Counted from the first letter of the stretch, positions 10,697-21,299 are shown. The stretch: DNA of 64,000 nt from Aphrocallistes beatrix (GCA_963281255.1 OY725500.1:1364001-1428000), one strand, 5' to 3'. Program-made: numbers and translations. The notes: generated from the sequence alone by a model not told the origin.

Positions 10697-10846
10697 GTTC
10701 GCATGCGAATAGTAACTTATTCGCATGCGAATAGTAGTTTATTCGCATGCGAATAGTAACTTGTTCGCATGCGAATAGTAACTTGTTCGCATGCGAATAG
10801 TAGCTTAATCGCATGCGAATAGTAGCTTATTCGCATGCGAATAGTC
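10697..10846 (-). repeat. Tandem 22-base repeat with palindromic core (array 2)
   Basis: Seven units of ATTCGCATGCGAAT plus AGTAGCTT or AGTAACTT. It is the reverse complement of the unit at 4931-5010. Spacer variants alternate (AACTT, AGTTT, AGCTT), so the array was not recently homogenised. Confidence 0.85.
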
Positions 10847-10989
10847 ATTTTCAATATATGCTTTCGGGCTTAAAATCATACGCCTAAAGGAGCGTCTCGC
10901 GCTCCTAGATAATTCCTTGGTAGCAATGTATTATAATATGCTACTGAATTTAGTTATGCAAATATTCATGTATGTCAATATCATTTAGT

Positions 10990-11275
10990 TGTTGACTAAT
11001 TCATTAAAAAATGGCAAAGAATTATGAATTATTCGAATAATTCATAGTTCAAGCATTAATTAGTCAATCAAAAGCTAAGTTGACAAATTCATGAATTAAT
11101 GAATTATTCGAATAATTCATAATTCGGGAATTGTGAAATACTGTATTCGAAAAATTCATTCATATAATTCATGATATTTTCTTGTAAAAACTTTTTTGAA
11201 TAATTCTTCTCAGACTTGATGAATTATGAATTATTCGAATTATTCATTAATTCATGAATTAGTCAACTTAGAAAA
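10990..11275. repeat. AT-rich inverted repeat (GAATTATTCGAATAATTC)
   Basis: Three blocks of GAATTATTCGAATAATTC are bounded by CTAAGTTGACAAATTCATG (near 11080) and its mirror CATGAATTAGTCAACTTAG (near 11255). It would fold into a long hairpin. Probably a MITE or its remnant; ends are not sharp. Confidence 0.55.
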
Positions 11276-11363
11276 TTTCGTAAGAAAGCAGACAAGAAGA
11301 AGAGAAGGGCGAGGTAGTGACGAGTAAACTCACTATAATTCCTAGGCAGCATGAAGTGCTGTG

Positions 11364-11890
11364 ATGAGTGTTGAGAAAGTTACAGATGCGATGCGGGACC
11401 TACCCGAATGGGATCTGACCATGAGTTCACTCGTAAATGCGGTTCTTAACACCTCTGGTAATCCGATCCCTTACTTGCACGTCTGAATGAGTTTCGCCTC
11501 AACTTCTCACACCTTCATACTAAGCTCAACACTCCCTACCAGCAAATGTACGTCTCCCTCTCTCAACCCCTGGAAATGATTCAGGCTATCTCTGCGAAAA
11601 TTCGAATGTTTTACAACTTCCCTGAGAAGTTATTCGTCGATGAGATGCAGGCGGATCTGAGTGAGTCAGTGGTCAGTCCTTCGGATCTGAACAAAGAAGA
11701 AGAGAGGCGGACAGAGCAAGAAACATCCGCCGAGGAAGAGCTTGGGGAAGGAGACGGCGCCTGAGCCGAAGGGCTCCACCCCTAGCAGGAAAGGGAAGGC
11801 GTCGGTTTCCCCTCGCACCCTCCAGGAATCCGCCGCTCCTATGGACATCACCCCAGAGCTGCCAAGGAGCGCGGAGGTAGATCCGATGGC
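11364..11890 (+). CDS. Unrecognised gene read in three frames across TGA codons
   Basis: From ATG 11364 the frame reads MSVEKVTDAMRDLPEW to TGA at 11484. Two successive +1 steps (GTC-T-GAA-T-GAG) give the frame EFRLNFSHLHTKL, which runs to TGA 11762-11764. One more +1 step (GCC-T-GAG) continues as EPKGSTPSRKGKAS to about 11887. The DNA is clearly richer in GC than its flanks, as the neighbouring coding exons are. The protein is helical at first, then acidic and Ser/Pro/Glu-rich. I recognise no family. It could instead be a pseudogene with indels. No ending is defined. Confidence 0.4.
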
Positions 11891-12246
11891 GGAGATTTGT
11901 TCGTACAGTGCATGTGCTGTGCTGTACACTTGCACCATGGATTGCATTTATTCGTTGATATTACAAGTAAACCTCTAAAAGCGACAACTGAAATACGACA
12001 ACCTCCGAAGATCCAGCACAAGCGCTGCTCCCAAAAGTGCTGGGTTTCCCTGTACTGTCATACCAAACCTACGTGCTATGCTACAAGCAGATTGATTTAG
12101 TTAGTACCAACTAATTAGATCATCTCTGACGATCGAATAGCCAAGTCTGCGTTTACTAATTCTATGACTGATTTGATTGCAATGAATTCCACGAAGTGTG
12201 TACCAGGTTAGTTCAGCAAGCGATTAGATCATGTTTGACACCACGG

Positions 12247-12280
12247 CTTATAAATAGGAAGAGATCCCTTTGTATAAAAG
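12247..12280 (+). promoter_or_regulatory. TATA-like boxes of the DUF4139/ubiquitin gene
   Basis: CTTATAAATAGG (about 70 bases before the ATG) and TGTATAAAAGG (about 46 bases before) are both good TATA matches. The second is the better placed if the leader is short. Confidence 0.5.
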
Positions 12281-12316
12281 GATAGAGAGCGAGGGACAAA
12301 CACAGTTTTTGTTGAA

Positions 12317-15300
12317 ATGGAAGCTTTAGAAATGCCGATTCATGCTCTCACTCTGTACAACAATGGGTATGGAGTTTTCCGCCGTGAAGTAAAAGTCAAA
12401 GGTCGTGGACACATCGACCTCTACTTCGAGGCAAAGGACATGGAGAGTGTCCTGAAGAGTCTCTCCTTCGCCGACCAGACGGGATCCAGTCTCGGGAACA
12501 TCTCCTACGAGCCGACTCGCCCTAAGAGCACTTTCAATGTCGACCAATCGGAGAGCATTCTAGGACTGGTCCGCTCCCTGCAGGGGTTCACTGTCTCACT
12601 GACCCTCTTCAGCGGAGAAGAGATAGTCGGGAAGCTGCTAGGAGTTGATAAACTAGAGGTACGAATTAACTAGATTCATATGCGTACGTACAGTATTCTA
12701 TTATTATGAATCATATTCAGGTGTCCGTAGCTCCAGATAAGATCGTGCATACCAGTCACATATGCCTGTTAGTGCCGGCAGACGAGTCTCTGGTCAAGTA
12801 CAGCATCAACTCAGTGGACAGAGTGAAGGTGCTAGACATCAGTGCAGTGAAGGATATCGAGCACAGCCTAGATCTGATAAAAAGCGCAGAGAAAACCAAC
12901 ATGCAGAAGCTCTCCATCTTCTACCACGGAGACGATACCGAGAAGTTACTCAGTGTGAAGTACGGCACAATCGTGAGTGAATGGCAGAGTTCATACCGCC
13001 TGGCTATCAGACCAGAAGGCACAGCTTCCGATTCAGTGAAGTTTCGATTAGAGGGGTTCGCTGTGGTGAATAATGTGAAGGGAGAGGATTGGAATGATCT
13101 AAAGCTTACTTTGGTAGTGGGCGCGCCACCCCTGCAGATAGCTAGCGGAAGTGGCGGCGGAGGCCCATCAGGTGGCAGCATGGAGCTGGTGATTAAGCAG
13201 ACCGCGGGAGCTGACTTCTTCATACGCTGCGACCCCAGGGATACCGTGGAGAGTGTGATCTGTAAGGTGAGTGAGTGATTCATACCAGGGCCTTATTCTC
13301 AGATCGACTTAAACTTAAACTAAGTATTTACGTAGTTTTATTTGGTATACTCAGTATTTACTTAGTTTTTACTTAGTTTTTTAATGTATATTAATATATT
13401 TTTAAGTCGACTTCGAAGGTGACTTAACTCACAATTTTATTAAGAAAATGTTATTTTACTTCCTTGCAAAGGGAAAGATGTGAAAATAAATGTAATATTA
13501 ATTAAATATTGGTAAGAACAATACGATCCAATTTTATCGCAATTAGAACTCTATTATTTGTTGGAGTCACCATTAGCTGTAGTATGGTTTTACGACATTG
13601 ATTTGATTCACAGTAATTACCACAAAAATGTATTCATCACTCAATATCTTACGTAAACGTGAAGCTGTTGAATAATCATTGCATGGTACGAGTAATCTGA
13701 TGATAATTATTATGAATTCAAGATCGTTGAAGGAGTCGATGGGATTTGAGTCATTTGACCTATCTCTAAATACCCTTTGATTGGCAAAACTATTAATTAA
13801 ATACAGTGTACTTGTTTCTATGTCAAAATGAAACAAAAACTTAGTATGTGATTATTAAACTAAGTAAAGGAATAAGTAATAAATTAAATAAAAACTAAAT
13901 ACTTATCCAAACTAAGTAAATACTAAGACTAAGTAGTTCTTATAAGTATAGCTAAGAAAACTTAATGAAAACTAAGTAATTACTTAGTTTAAGTTAAGTT
14001 TAAGTTAAGTCGGTCTGAGAATAAGGCCGCGAGTCGATAAAATATCATGATAGATCAATATTTTGAAAATGAAGTTATGGTATTTCATATTTAATTTTTT
14101 AGTGCAACTACGTACTAGTATAGGAGATGCATTATGTTATTATCGGCGTGCGACGTCCGTTTGCTCGCTCCTGGAAATTATATTGGACCAAAATTTCATG
14201 ACATTCCACTCCTCCTAGATTGCTACCAAGAAAGGAATCACAGAGAGCAGCTGTAAGCTGATTTTTGCGGGGAAACAGATAGATGCTGGTCACACGCTAC
14301 AAGACTACAACATACAGAACAATTCCTCACTGCACCTCGTGCTCAAAACTGGAGGCAGTAAGACTGGAGGATCTTCGTCTAGTCCTCAGTTCGTAATGGC
14401 TGCTCAGGACAATCTCTCCTACTATCCCATCGACAGGTCAGTCACAGCTAAGCGGAAGCAGAAAGCGTTCGTTCCTCTCCTCAGCACAGAGCTGGAGGGC
14501 CATCAGGTCATCCTCTACGACGAGAACTACCGTAAGGGGAATCCGATGACTGCGATTCTATTCGAGAACACGACAGGCCGTACCCTTGATGGGGGCAGCG
14601 TCCAGGTGAGATATCATATTACGCATTACGAATATGCTCAAATTGGCCCGGCTATAATATTATAACTTAGTTCCTTGCTCTCTAACAGATAATGAAAGAG
14701 GACACTTTCTTGGGAGAGTGCCCCCATTCCCTACTGCGTGGAGACAGGATGTGAAGTGGCAGTGGACTACGACATGAGTACCCTCAAGTTCCACAGAATC
14801 CAGATCAAGGACGGAGCGGTCGAACTAACTCGTAAACGCCGTCAACGGACAATCTACCGAGTTCGCAACAAGAAACCGAGGCGTTTAGACTTTATGCTGA
14901 ATCATCCGTTCTTGGATGGGTGGGAGCTGCTCCAGAAGGACCCGAATAATCCGGAGAATGAGTTTGAACAGCCGGTGGACATCACGGACAGGACCTACCA
15001 GTTCCGGTTTCCAGTCGAGGCAAAAGTTGAGAAGAAAGTGTTCAACGTTAGAGAGTCCACTTACGATGTCGTGTCGAACGATATTGACGAAGATGTCGAT
15101 AGAGAAATGCTGGAATCTTGGAACGAGGAAGCGTACATCGACCAAGAAACGTTCAGAGCTATGACAGATGTGCTGGACATGAAGTCCGAGATCTGGAAGA
15201 TTGTCAAGGAAATATTTGACAAGGAAGGAGAGATTCGGGAGCTGAACACCACTGAGACTAGGCTGCGTGCTAATATAAAAGCGTTGCAAGGGCACGAAAG

Positions 15301-15487
15301 TAACTGTAAGAAGTATGTGAAGCAGCTAGGAGCTACCGAGGACAGGATCAACTCCATTCAGGGAATTGTCAAGAGGATGCGTCTGCGAAAGAGCGAACTT
15401 TCCTTAGAGAAAGAACAAAAGATCGATATAATCGAGTTCTCGCGAGAGCTCAGTCCTGGAGATGAGAAAATCGAGGAAACTGCGTGA
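12317..15487 (+). CDS. DUF4139-family protein with internal ubiquitin domain, 4 exons
   Basis: Exons 12317-12658, 12721-13266, 14219-14605 and 14689-15487, all phase 0 with GT-AG introns, give about 690 aa. The N-terminal '[16 protein letters not shown]' and '[12 protein letters not shown]', the central '[16 protein letters not shown]', and '[11 protein letters not shown]', '[14 protein letters not shown]' and '[13 protein letters not shown]' follow the order of bacterial DUF4139 (MuiA-like) proteins. After a Gly/Ser linker, residues 268-342 ([10 protein letters not shown] to LVLKTGG) are a full ubiquitin fold; an intron splits it. The C terminus (about 560-650) is coiled coil. In exon 4 the frame meets TGA at 14752-14754 and resumes +1 (GDRM then EVAVDYDM). 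The terminal stop is also TGA. Function in animals is unknown to me. Confidence 0.85.
13288..14028. mobile_element. MITE inside intron 2 of the DUF4139/ubiquitin gene
   Basis: Termini GGGCCTTATTCTCAGA and TCTGAGAATAAGGCC are inverted repeats about 40 bases long, followed by CGACTTAA and ACTTAGTTT-rich subterminal repeats on both sides. 741 bases, no transposase. It explains most of the 952-base intron. The ends resemble Harbinger/ISL2EU-type MITEs, but the target duplication is unclear. Confidence 0.7.
14101..14200 (+). repeat. Dispersed repeat shared with 61908-61992
   Basis: AGTGCAACTACGTACTAG, TAGGAGATGC and GGCGTGCGACGTCCG match, in order, AGTGCAACTCCTAGCA, TAGGAGATGCC and GGCGTGTAACGTCCG at 61908-61992. 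It occupies the 3' end of intron 2, close to the acceptor at 14218. Confidence 0.5.
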
Positions 15488-15657
15488 GATACGCGTTTAT
15501 GCATGCGAAACTCATTTTATTATGGAAGAGAGTGCATAGAGCAGTAGAAGTATTCTAGTTATTATTTCTACTTGAAACTAGGTAGATAATTCACTAGATT
15601 TTAGGGAATATGTCTTCCTATTATAACTTATACGTATGCTATCTAATTCACATTTAA

Positions 15658-16100
15658 TTAACACAAGCGCGCTTGCAAGCGCTTCGCGACTTGTGGACAC
15701 TTCTTGTCCGCAGAGTCGCACAGCAAGCGCCTGGAGTTACTCAATCTAGCCAATTGACAGTTTATGTAGTGTCGTACAATGATGTCTATTATGAGAGTGA
15801 AGTCATATATAATGTATAGAAAAGGCGTGAAAAATTGTTTTCCATTTTTTTGAGAGGTATGAAAATTTCGCTTACGAGTAGATCTCGAACTTAATCGTAG
15901 ACCCATAATTTGACACCTACGTGCCAATTTTCATATCTCTACGACTTACCAATTCTTCAATCAATTCGGACAAACACCAAAAAATATATAAGATTTAGCA
16001 AGAATCTACAAGCGCCCTTCGCTTGCTTGCGCTGCGCGGCTGGCGGATATTGTGTCCGACGGAGTCGCCCTTCGGGCGCCTGGGGTAACATTGATTAATA
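15658..16100. repeat. Composite repeat with GC-rich ends
   Basis: Both sides carry the GC-rich word set ACAAGCGC...CTTGC, GCTGCGCGGCTGGCGG, TGTGTCC, GGAGTCGC and GCGCCTGG. Between them 15840-15970 is AT-rich (TTTGAGAGGTATGAAAATTT, TCAATCAATTCGGACAAAC) and recurs inverted at 19945-20100. Together these look like one mobile unit of about 440 bases. Superfamily unknown. Confidence 0.55.
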
Positions 16101-16775
16101 ATAATGACATCGACCTGCTCTTACCTCTTAGGTTGGATTTATTGTCTAATATTGTTATTTTTACAATGCGCATCCAATTTTCGGCAGTAGCATTAGTACA
16201 TGTATATGTATAGCAGAATTAGTAGGGTATAATTTGGGACCCAATATCAATCCAGACCAAGAGAGTAGTCAGCATTGTTAAGAAATTCGGTAAATCTAGT
16301 AGGAAATAAATATTTTATTTGCAAACATGTGCTCGCTTTTTGTTTTCAAGTCCTAATAATCCTACAATTATTTAATTCAGTTCGAAAATGAAACCCAAGA
16401 GATCTTGTTTTATATGTAGTTCCATCCCTCCTAGAGTATTAGAGAATCTGTTGTTGAAATTTATAAAAAGACTACAAAATTGATGAAAAGACGCAAAATT
16501 TTGTTAATCTATTCACTAATCATGGTAGACGTTTCACTGATTTGTTAGTTCGATACTGAGCCATGATATTACCTTACTTCACACTCTGTCCCTAACTCCT
16601 CGGTCTCCTTTGCAGCTTGATGATATACATTGACTATAACTAAACATATCAAATTGAGTTAAAATTGCTTGCATCATCCTTAATAGTGACATCTCTGCAG
16701 TGGTTAAAGGAATGTGTAGTATCCACACGGTAGAGAGCTACCAGCAGTATAGAGGCACTGTACTAGTACATAGTA
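16101..16775. other. Intergenic and upstream region of NHL gene at 16850
   Basis: No gene. AT-rich; the last 80 bases show the TGTGTAG and AGAGGCACTGTACTAG words shared with the upstream region of the NHL gene at 3130. Confidence 0.4.
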
Positions 16776-16784
16776 TATATAAAA
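16776..16784 (+). promoter_or_regulatory. TATA box of the NHL gene at 16850
   Basis: TATATAAAA about 70 bases before the ATG, embedded in the promoter block shared with the paralogue at 3130. Confidence 0.55.
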
Positions 16785-16849
16785 CAATCTAACGAGACTC
16801 TTATTCAGTCAAAATACTATCCTATTAGCAAGCTTTAGAAGTTAACAGA

Positions 16850-17749
16850 ATGGCCATAACATTTCCCAGCTCACACTCTGTGACTCTAGCGGAGGTCCAC
16901 GTCAGCGAAATATTCGATCACCTGGTTGCATGTGCGCCTAGAGGCAAAACTCTAGGTGAACTCCATTCTCCTCGAAGTGTAGCCATAGACTCGGTCACTA
17001 ACAAAATATATGTCGTCGAGGGATCGATATTACCTTATCATGCTAGAGTGTCTATTTTTTCAGAAGCAGGAGAGTACCTAAACAGCTACACTCATGAGGA
17101 TTTAAAAGCATTATGGGGTATCGCCATTCATAGTAACAACATATATATGACAAACTGGAAGGAACACGCAGTGTTTCATTTCAAGAAAGAAACTGAATTC
17201 CGTCTTGTGGGTAGGCTAGGGGGCATTGGACCTGATATCGGACAGTTTAATGAACCTCGCCAACTCTCTATCTCTACTAACGGAGAAGTGTACATAGCTG
17301 ATAGAGAAAACAACAGGATTCAAGTCCTAGATAGCTCCTTACACCCGATTAAAGTGATAAAGCATCCATCTATGCATAAGCCTTGTGATGTTAAATTATC
17401 CACAGAAGATATGTATGTGCTGAGTTCAGAAGACTCTCCTTGTGTGCATGTATTTACTCATACCGGACACAAGATCCGTGCAATAATAACAAGTGGTAAT
17501 GGGATGCAGGTAACCAGACCCTTATTCTTTTGCCTCTTCATTGGTGAGAGTTTAGCTATCAGTGATAACTTTGCTCACCAGGTTAAAATATTTTCAAAAG
17601 ATGGAGCTCAACTTCACATGCTAGGGAAACAGGGAAACCAAGTTGGAATGCTTAGTTATCCTTATGGACTAGCTTTGACTTCAAATCTTAAGTTAGCTAT
17701 ACTGTCTCTTAACTCTAACTACGGACTTCAAATATTTTCATTTTTATAA
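16850..17749 (+). CDS. NHL-repeat beta-propeller protein, 299 aa
   Basis: Single exon, MAITFPSSHS to TAA. Six NHL blades from about residue 25 to the C terminus, for example 'LHSPRSVAIDSVTNKIYVVE', 'QFNEPRQLSISTNGEVYIAD' and 'MLSYPYGLALTSNLKLAIL', each followed by a hydrophobic strand. It aligns end to end with the 307-aa product at 3130 without large gaps, so the pair arose by duplication. No RING, B-box or coiled coil. Probably a soluble interaction domain; ligand unknown. Confidence 0.85.
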   Translation: MAITFPSSHSVTLAEVHVSEIFDHLVACAPRGKTLGELHSPRSVAIDSVTNKIYVVEGSILPYHARVSIFSEAGEYLNSYTHEDLKALWGIAIHSNNIYMTNWKEHAVFHFKKETEFRLVGRLGGIGPDIGQFNEPRQLSISTNGEVYIADRENNRIQVLDSSLHPIKVIKHPSMHKPCDVKLSTEDMYVLSSEDSPCVHVFTHTGHKIRAIITSGNGMQVTRPLFFCLFIGESLAISDNFAHQVKIFSKDGAQLHMLGKQGNQVGMLSYPYGLALTSNLKLAILSLNSNYGLQIFSFL

Positions 17750-18237
17750 ATTCTGTTTTTTTTGCAGTAATTTGTTTCTTTCTATATAGTTCCTAATTAA
17801 ACTTTGACTTTAATCTATTTTTATTTTTATGTTTATTTTTAAGATTGTTGTGCAGCTCCTATAGCTTTATGGGATGGACGAGGTTGTACATCCACCCGTA
17901 TGCACTATGGATGTACTATGGATGTAGGTTCGTAAGTATGACCGTAATCGCGCCCCTACGAAATCTCTTAGTCCGATTTTTATTAAATTTCGCATGTAAG
18001 ATTTCTTATATCTTCGCAGAATCCCATCACTTCCGGGTTTTATAAGAATATATTCATATTTTTACACCTCCACTTCGAAGTTTTGTTTAAAGATATAATT
18101 AAGATCTCAACTATTAATACTTGTATATTTGTTTAATGGGTATTTTTATTACAATCATCATTTGAGGTTAATGTTTACATACAGTATACAAATTGTAAGG
18201 AATACGGGAGATGAACAAGTAGAATGCTAGCTTGATA
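17750..18237. other. Intergenic between convergent NHL and 7TM genes
   Basis: AT-rich 3' flanks. A short open frame at 17845-18045 is not convincing. No repeat recognised. Confidence 0.35.
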
Positions 18238-19386
18238 CTAAGGGAGGAGACGTTTAGAGAGTGGTGGTGTAAATCTCGTACGAACATTACCGAATCGAAA
18301 TTTTAAATCCTTTGAAATGCCACTGCCCAAGACTCTTATAGTGGCCACTATGTACTGTGATCCTGTTATTATGCAGGCAGATGTGTAGAGGAAAGCGGCA
18401 ATATAAAATTCAATATTACTGAAGAGATGGAAAACTTTCATCTGTTCCTTTGTTGATAGCAGTGGTTCATACTCAGAGGTTCCATAGAGCTTTTGGAATA
18501 GGCAAGGACCGTAATGGACTGCATTACCAATTAGGAAGAAGTATCCTACTATGAATTCAGATAGTATAAAACAGACAAGCACGATTCCCACACTAACCAT
18601 CACCAGTGCGAATTGGTTGCTATTACCAACTGATCTTCTGATCAATCTGTTGTTCATCCCTCGAACTCTATATTCAACTGAGCGCCACTTTAAAGTTTTG
18701 TAGAATTTTCTCGTGTGTAAAAACCAAACAACAAAGTAGATAAGTAGAATTGGAGGCTCAACAAGCTTTTGAAGGATCAACAACTGGGGAACAGATCCAG
18801 AAACGATCATTAAAATACCTGTTAGAGCAGTAATTGTGAGAAAATATTTAAGTTGAGTTAAATTGCCTTTGTTATGATAACTACTGTCAAGAAATCTTAA
18901 GAGACAAATTTGAAATGATATTGAGAATAAAAATGCAACCTGTCCGATGGATATTATTATTGAAATGATTGGATTTTCTAAGATTAATAACATATCAACT
19001 GAGTAAAAATGAGTTAATTCAGCTGTACATTCGTGAACTGCATTTTGGTTGGAGGAATTATCCATATGGTAAGATTGAAAAGAAATGGCCATTGTGCAAC
19101 CTAATGCATATATTTGCATTGCTGCAAACTCAGCGACATTAATCAGAAGCATGAATGCGTATTTCACTATTTCTACCTGGTGGTGATGTGCTTTTTCCAA
19201 GGAATTTCCGAAAGGATCAGTTTTAGCTTTCTTCATAGAATCACGAAACAACTGCACAAACTGCTTAATCTTTCTAATGAAATACACATCCCAGATAATG
19301 GAAATTAGCACGAAAAAAAGCATGACAGGAATAGTGATAATAATTTGTACATTATTAATAAATTTTATTTGCCTGAAACTGTTCAT
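18238..19386 (-). CDS. Orphan seven-transmembrane receptor-like protein, subfamily A, 382 aa
   Basis: Single exon, MNSFRQIKF to TAG. Seven hydrophobic segments are visible: about 15-35, 75-100, 135-160, 180-205, 210-228, 258-285 and 330-355. A long basic loop after TM1 (KIKQFVQLFRDSMKKAK) and another before TM6 (WRSVEYRVRG, NNRLIRRS) fit a GPCR-like topology with the N terminus outside. Cysteines lie in the first outer loop (VHECTAEL) and in YGPCLFQ. It is closely related in plan to the gene at 41187 ('FALVM' plus 'HYGPCxFQ' plus 'RFGxVRTRFTP'). No known GPCR class motif (DRY, NPxxY) is present. Receptor role is inferred from shape only. Confidence 0.8.
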   Translation of the reverse strand: MNSFRQIKFINNVQIIITIPVMLFFVLISIIWDVYFIRKIKQFVQLFRDSMKKAKTDPFGNSLEKAHHHQVEIVKYAFMLLINVAEFAAMQIYALGCTMAISFQSYHMDNSSNQNAVHECTAELTHFYSVDMLLILENPIISIIISIGQVAFLFSISFQICLLRFLDSSYHNKGNLTQLKYFLTITALTGILMIVSGSVPQLLILQKLVEPPILLIYFVVWFLHTRKFYKTLKWRSVEYRVRGMNNRLIRRSVGNSNQFALVMVSVGIVLVCFILSEFIVGYFFLIGNAVHYGPCLFQKLYGTSEYEPLLSTKEQMKVFHLFSNIEFYIAAFLYTSACIITGSQYIVATIRVLGSGISKDLKFRFGNVRTRFTPPLSKRLLP

Positions 19387-19443
19387 TGTTGGTGGTCTAC
19401 GAATCAGTACGTATCAATTATAATTTGAATCTGAAGATTAGAC

Positions 19444-19452
19444 CTATTTATA
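19444..19452 (-). promoter_or_regulatory. TATA box of the 7TM gene at 18238
   Basis: On the minus strand TATAAATAG lies about 60 bases upstream of the ATG at 19386. Confidence 0.45.
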
Positions 19453-20529
19453 TCTATTTATTCTCTTGCACTTTGTACCAAACTTTTTTCAGTTCTAATA
19501 TAGTATCTGGCACAAATATTAGTCCAAAATCAAAAATCTGTAATTAAATGATGAGAAAGATACTGAATTGATTTTGGGTCAAAAACTTACTAAGCAGTAT
19601 ATTTCTTAGTAAGTTTTTGACTCAAAATCATTTCAGTATATTTCTCAGAATTTTATTGTAGTAAGAGTTATGGTAATATTGTGGAATTTGTGGCGGCTGT
19701 TTTTCTTAGGATACTCAGATTGAAAGTTTGTTTTTACACATAACGGGATATGTTGACTATAATGTAGAAATTACTTTCTTGTCTATTTGAGGTTCGCACT
19801 AATTAGTCTGGTTAATGCTTTGGGGTACATTTTATCTACAGTTTGTACCTGGTTCAAATGGGTCCAATTTATTTTTACTATTCAGAATTTATTTTTCAGT
19901 TAATTTATTGGGTTTATCTTAAATATCAAAACGCTAGGATTTTTTGTTTGTTTGTCCGAATTGATTGAAGAATTGGAAAGTCGTAGAGATATGAAAATTG
20001 GCATGTAGGTGTCAAATGATGAATCTATGATTAAGTTCGAAGATCTAAGCGAAATTTTCACACCTCTGCAAAAAAAATGGGAAACACCTTTTCACACCTT
20101 TTCTATACAATACTGTGTATGGTTTCACTCTATCAATATAAATCTTGTACGACACTTTTGTAGGCTGTCATTGTTATTAATACTTCTAAGCAATAACTTA
20201 TATAGATATCTCGATTATATTATAGTACGTATATAGCAATAAAAAAGGTTTAGTGTATATTTTTACACCTTTATATGTATATTTTAACACCTTTTGATGA
20301 ATTTTAAAAATTCACTAGAGACTAGCTTCCAACTGTTGACATGGGGTTTTAGGGGTGTAGATTTCGAATATCATATTTTTAGGTCTAGATGATAAATAAT
20401 TTGTTTACTTTTGTTTACAATAGATACATAAAGTAAAAAAATTCTAAAAACAGGCTAGAAACCTTCTTCCAATGATTGACATGGGGTTTTTAGTGGTGTA
20501 GATTTCGAATTCTTTTTATTATGGACCTA
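19453..20529. repeat. AT-rich intergenic with inverted copy of the 15840 repeat
   Basis: Positions 19945-20100 are the inverted copy of 15840-15970 (GTTTGTCCGAATTGATTGA, then GAAATTTTCACACCTCTGC). The following block to about 20510 (GGGGTTTTAGGGGTGTAGAT words, twice) recurs at 36196-36560 and, inverted, at 49860-50010, so a repeat of about 550 bases is present in at least three copies. The rest is unique AT-rich DNA. Confidence 0.5.
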
Positions 20530-21299
20530 CAGGGTGGCTCATAAGTTCTGATACAAGCTTCATTATGTATAAAATGATTTATACTCAAACAATCTTGGCT
20601 ATTATGATCTTGAGAGATTGCAATTCGAATATTCTCAATGATTTTAATAGATTTATCGAGTCTAAGACCTGGAACTGAATTTTGTATAGTGAGATTTATG
20701 GGGGAAAAATGTGTCCTGGTACGCAGCGAAAATCGAGAATCAAGGTCGCTACTTCTGTAAAAAATGTCTTTATCATCGATGTCCTATGACGATTTAGCAC
20801 CAGATACCTTTCATTCACCATGGAAATATTTCATAAATCCATTGAATTCATCATCAGAAACGAGAGAAAGATATTATTTCACGAGATCAAATTAGGTACA
20901 TTTTGCAAAATCACCCAAAATTGCACTTTTTTCACATCACCAAAAATCTGATCCAAATGGTTCTCAATATATACTGATATAAACATCCTATATTTCTACA
21001 AATTTAGAGTGTTCGAGGGAAATGTAAGAGTCAATTTTTCGTAGAATTTGAAGACTCTAGAATGATCATTTGAAAAGCAGTGGACCCTGATGCTCGATTT
21101 TCACTACGTGCCAGGACACATTTTTCCCCCATAAAAATCACCATACAAAACACAGTCCAGGTCTTAGACTGGAAAAGTCTTCTAAAATCATTGAGAATAT
21201 TCGATTTAGAATCTCTAAAGACCATAATAGCTAAGATTGTTTGAGTATAAGAAATTTTATACCTAATGAAGCTTGTCACAGAACTTATGAGCCACCCTG
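20530..21299. mobile_element. Tc1/mariner-like MITE with long inverted repeats (copy 1)
   Basis: Flanked by TA on both sides; ends CAGGGTGGCTCATAAGTTCT and its mirror AGAACTTATGAGCCACCCTG. The inverted arms extend at least 200 bases (ATGTGTCCTGGTACGCAGCG near 20709 against its mirror near 21105). 770 bases, no coding capacity seen. Second copy at 31882-32658. Confidence 0.85.

Noticed and set aside
4931-10846. CRISPR-like array
   Set aside because: Units are directly adjacent with constant short spacers and a palindromic core, in an animal genome; this is a tandem repeat.
12921-13283. Minus-strand frame of 120 codons
   Set aside because: Antisense to the DUF4139/ubiquitin exon, which has clear homology.
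14885-15357. Two minus-strand frames of 98 and 136 codons
   Set aside because: Antisense shadows of exon 4 of the same gene.
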